DNA of 33,525 nt from an uncultured bacterium. GTDB taxonomy: Bacteria > Bacillota_I > Bacilli_A > RF39 > UBA660. Shown piece after piece: positions 30,796-33,525 of the stretch. The notes beneath the pieces are model-generated. The model was not told where the DNA came from. It made no database searches and saw only the letters and a list, made by a program, of their open reading frames with translations. The DNA lies in NCBI GenBank assembly GCA_959020415.1, contig CAUERX010000015.1:1-33525 (forward strand), in the 5' to 3' direction. The first letter of the stretch is position 1; every line of letters begins with the position of its first letter. The position numbers were made by a program, and so were the translations under genes.

Positions 30796-32097
30796 ATGGC
30801 TAAAAAAGATGATAATAAATTACAAGACAGATTAGATAGGTTAGAAAATGCCTTTGGACCAATCGCCTATAAAACAACAAGTGAGTACAATAATGATACA
30901 AATAACAAAAAAATTAAAAAAGGAATTCCAACTTTTAAAACAAGTGAAGTTGTTATCCTTTTGATCATTACCACTATCGTTAGTTTAATTATGGGAAGTG
31001 CCGCCACCTATAATTTAGCACCAACTAAAGGCGAAAAAGTTGACAATGAACTTCAAAATTTTATCAACAATTATGACTATATCATTGATAATTATAATGG
31101 TGAAGTAAACAAAGAAGAACTATTGGATGCTGCTTTAGAAGGTATGCTAGGTAAATTAGATAAAAATTCCACTTATTTGGAATCGGATACTTCTAAAAAT
31201 TTCAATATTCTTTTAGAAGGAAGTTATGATGGCCTAGGTATTCAAGTATATAATGATAAAGAGGGCAACATCATTATATATAGTGTTTTTAAAAATAGTC
31301 CAGCGGCTAAAGCTGGATTAAAAGCGGGAGACATTATAACCAAAGTTAATGGAGAAAGTCTTAAAGGACTAACTAGTTCTGATTTAGCTGATAAAGTCCA
31401 AAAAAGTAAAAATAAAAATATAACCATTACATATAAACGTGATCAATCAGAAAACACAGTTAAATTAAACATTGGCAGCATAAATCTTGATTCAGTATTT
31501 GCAAAGACCTTTGAAGAGGATGGTAAAAAAGTTGGCTATATTGCGCTTGGCATTTTCGCTAGTAATTCTTATAGGCAGTTTAAGAAAGAATTAAATAAAT
31601 TAGAAAAAGAAAATATTAATTCTCTAATCATCGATTTAAGAGGTAATTCTGGTGGCTATTTATCATCAGCGGAAAACATTCTTTCATTATTCTTAGATTC
31701 AAGCCATGTCCTTTATCAAATCAAAAAAGACGATGTAGTAACTAAACAGTATTCTAAAGGTAGTAAAGATAAAAAATATAAGATAGTTATCTTAGTTGAT
31801 CAAAATAGTGCTTCAGCCTCTGAAGTTACAGCGTCAGCTTTAAAAGAAGAATATGGCGCTACTATAGTTGGTAAGAAAACCTATGGTAAAGGTAGCGTTC
31901 AAGAAATGCAAAACCTTCCTAATGGTGATAAATATAAACTAACAACAAAAAACTGGTTAACACCTAAAGGTGAATTAATCGAAGGCAAAGGAATAACTCC
32001 AGATGTTGAAATTGACTTCGATACTAAGTATTTTGACAATCCAGATGATGCTAATGACTCACAACTTCAAAAAGCATTAGAGGAAGCTAAAAAATAA
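30796..32097 (+). CDS. Carboxyl-terminal processing protease (S41 family)
   Basis: 433 residues. A short cytoplasmic coil (1-48), a membrane anchor (51-71), a PDZ domain (about 142-225: YDGLGIQVYNDKEG, SPAAKAGLKAGDIITKVNG), then the S41 catalytic domain. The Ser/Lys pair is probably S340 in QNSASASEVTASAL and K365 in KTYGKGSVQ, 25 residues apart as in the family; LIIDLRGNSGGYLSSA is also diagnostic. It cleaves exported proteins near their C-termini outside the membrane. AAGGAGGTG precedes the ATG. Length fits CtpA/CtpB of Firmicutes. Confidence 0.94.
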   Translation: MAKKDDNKLQDRLDRLENAFGPIAYKTTSEYNNDTNNKKIKKGIPTFKTSEVVILLIITTIVSLIMGSAATYNLAPTKGEKVDNELQNFINNYDYIIDNYNGEVNKEELLDAALEGMLGKLDKNSTYLESDTSKNFNILLEGSYDGLGIQVYNDKEGNIIIYSVFKNSPAAKAGLKAGDIITKVNGESLKGLTSSDLADKVQKSKNKNITITYKRDQSENTVKLNIGSINLDSVFAKTFEEDGKKVGYIALGIFASNSYRQFKKELNKLEKENINSLIIDLRGNSGGYLSSAENILSLFLDSSHVLYQIKKDDVVTKQYSKGSKDKKYKIVILVDQNSASASEVTASALKEEYGATIVGKKTYGKGSVQEMQNLPNGDKYKLTTKNWLTPKGELIEGKGITPDVEIDFDTKYFDNPDDANDSQLQKALEEAKK

Positions 32098-32103
32098 AAT
32101 TTC

Positions 32104-32135
32104 AAAGCCACAAAAAAATAGTGACTTTTCTTTTT
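32104..32135 (+). terminator. Weak terminator after the protease gene
   Basis: AAAGCCAC and GTGACTTT arms with one mismatch, loop of nine, followed by TCTTTTT. Confidence 0.45.
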
Positions 32136-32174
32136 GAGTAAAAAACGCTATAATGTTCATAGGGTGTGATTAAA

Positions 32175-32720
32175 ATGAAAAAATTAGAAGTTGGAGATGA
32201 ATTTCAAATCCAGTGTTATAAACATGACGGTAAAATTCATCGTTGCTGGGATGAGGCAGTCGTTCTCGATATCAAAAAAGATTATATTGTTTTTGGTAAT
32301 GATCGAACCAAAGTTACAGAAGCACAGGGTAATACAAGACGTACCAAGGAGCCAGCTGTTATGTATTTTTTTAAAGATAAATGGTTTAATATTATCGTTC
32401 AGTTAAAAAAAAGCGGCATAACCTATTATTGCAATATTGCCAGCCCATTTATAATAGAAGAAGGAACTATTAAATATATTGATTATGATTTAGACCTTCG
32501 CGTCTTTCCGAATGGTAGTTTTAAAATATTAGATAAGCAAGAATATAAATATCATAAAAAAAAGATGAATTATTCTGACGACTTAGACATAGTAATTAAT
32601 AAAGCGTTATCTGAACTTATAACCGACTACCAAAATCACGCTGTATATTTCGATAATCATCAGAATGCAATATACGGTTCACAATATCAAAAATTAAAAA
32701 AAGAAAATAGTCATTTATAA
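32175..32720 (+). CDS. ntdP: DUF402 protein, probable nucleoside tri/diphosphate phosphatase
   Basis: 181 residues. It matches the YtgA/SA1684-type Ntdp family of Firmicutes: QCYKHDGKIHRCWDEAVVL, TRRTKEPAVMYFFKDKWFNII, YYCNIASPFIIEEGTIKYID, YDLDLRVFPNGSFKILD, YKYHKKKMNYSDDLD. Asp and Glu residues in YIDYDLDL and the conserved Lys/Tyr probably bind Mg2+ and the triphosphate. Cytoplasmic hydrolysis of nucleoside tri- and diphosphates is known for the S. aureus member. ATG 32175 is used; the GTG at 32166 overlaps the ribosome-binding site GGGTGTGAT. A TATAAT stands at 32149. Confidence 0.92.
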   Translation: MKKLEVGDEFQIQCYKHDGKIHRCWDEAVVLDIKKDYIVFGNDRTKVTEAQGNTRRTKEPAVMYFFKDKWFNIIVQLKKSGITYYCNIASPFIIEEGTIKYIDYDLDLRVFPNGSFKILDKQEYKYHKKKMNYSDDLDIVINKALSELITDYQNHAVYFDNHQNAIYGSQYQKLKKENSHL

Positions 32721-32778
32721 TTATATAGGTGCATATATTATTAAAGAAGAGTAAAGTTATAAAAAATTAAAAAAAGTG

Positions 32779-32807
32779 TTGACTTTGCTCTTTCTATTTG
32801 GTATATT
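32779..32807 (+). promoter_or_regulatory. rRNA promoter P1
   Basis: TTGACT, 17 bases, TATATT. Confidence 0.85.
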
Positions 32808-32871
32808 TGTAATGCACTTGTGAGAGAGATTTGCGAAAAAAACAAAAAAATAATTTTTTTCAAAAAAACGC

Positions 32872-32900
32872 TTGACTTGTGAAAATTCTTCTGGTATATT
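32872..32900 (+). promoter_or_regulatory. rRNA promoter P2
   Basis: TTGACT, 17 bases, TATATT; A-tract rich sequence just upstream could act as an UP element. Confidence 0.88.
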
Positions 32901-32976
32901 AAACGAGTAATTTTTTGAGGAGACGACAAAATTTGTCGCCCAGTGTCAAGAATTCAAAAAAAAGTTTAAAAAATCC

Positions 32977-33005
32977 TTGACTTAGAAGATTACATTTGAT
33001 ATATT
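32977..33005 (+). promoter_or_regulatory. rRNA promoter P3
   Basis: TTGACT, 17 bases, TATATT; A-rich upstream stretch as in P2. Confidence 0.88.
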
Positions 33006-33049
33006 AGAATTACTGCTGATTAATTTCATTAATTAACAGGTAAAGACAA

Positions 33050-33064
33050 TGATCTTTGAAAACT
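33050..33064 (+). promoter_or_regulatory. boxA-like rRNA antitermination site
   Basis: TGATCTTTGAAAACT resembles the boxA element (TGCTCTTTnAnAA) bound by NusB/S10 in rRNA leaders, and sits about 75 bases before 16S, the usual place in Firmicutes. Confidence 0.65.
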
Positions 33065-33136
33065 GAGCAAAATGTCAATTCATTAAAATTAGTTAGGACA
33101 TTCAATTCAAATTAATAAGAAACAATTGTATTTATT

Positions 33137-33525
<389 letters not shown>

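Larger units (their letters stand above)
32721..33136 (+). promoter_or_regulatory. rRNA operon upstream region with tandem promoters and leader
   Basis: About 415 bases without a coding gene. Holds three promoters (32779, 32872, 32977), a short perfect palindrome CGACAAAATTTGTCG (32924-32938) between the second and third, and a leader with boxA before 16S rRNA. Minus-strand open frames here are chance. Confidence 0.85.

Overview
The window is AT-rich DNA from a low-GC Gram-positive bacterium that uses the standard code: TGG encodes Trp throughout and TGA ends real genes, such as the AAA+ gene ending at 21054. The partial 16S rRNA at the right end, the small compact genes, GGTGAT/GGAGG ribosome-binding sites and the many LRR/BspA-like and DUF308 proteins suggest an uncultured gut Bacilli/Mollicutes-related lineage (RF39-like). 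That placement is inference; no database was searched.

Layout. 1-2019: a BspA-like surface protein (5' end cut by the window), a DUF308 membrane protein whose normal start codon appears lost, and a desulfoferrodoxin-type superoxide reductase. 2138-4290: a decaying cluster in which only an alkyltransferase-like gene is intact, followed by pseudogenes of a YoaP-type GNAT, an SPL-family radical SAM protein and a TfoX C-terminal-domain protein. 4320-6300: a YtrA-type GntR regulator with an ABC ATPase and permease, with a self-operator overlapping the promoter. 6317-8526: membrane proteins (unknown, DedA, DUF308). 8569-10389: a 606-residue acidic helical protein of unknown function. 10443-13790: a second GntR/ABC exporter module with a consensus promoter and a different palindromic operator. 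13793-13906: a short remnant of a BspA-like gene. 13999-16618: polyprenyl synthase, lipoprotein and membrane thioredoxin-like protein. 16637-18340: a DUF2179-type protein and a secreted bactofilin-like membrane protein. 18371-19074: a 17-G tract followed by a broken BspA-like gene. 19124-22815: LysM protein, thioredoxin-like lipoprotein, single-domain ClpB-D1-like AAA+ ATPase, Cys-less membrane protein, TrmL, and an acidic anchored protein. 22895-24413: a type IV prepilin-like pseudogene. 24522-26766: the c-di-AMP module cdaA-cdaR. 26804-30706: DUF308, CaxA-type exchanger, DUF378, LolA-like lipoprotein, Lys-rich anchored protein. 30732-32720: CtpA-type protease and DUF402/Ntdp protein. 32779-33525: three tandem rRNA promoters, boxA and the start of 16S rRNA.

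How it fits together. Much of the window is cell-envelope work: surface LRR proteins, lipoproteins, two drug/peptide-type ABC modules, DedA, a carboxyl-terminal protease, a polyprenyl synthase, c-di-AMP homeostasis and extracytoplasmic thioredoxin-like proteins. Six broken genes or remnants show ongoing gene loss, mainly in accessory and surface functions. I see no insertion sequence, CRISPR array, integrase or tRNA gene. The least explained items are the ClpB-D1-like ATPase and its neighbours, the 606-residue acidic protein, and the G17 tract in front of the broken surface gene.
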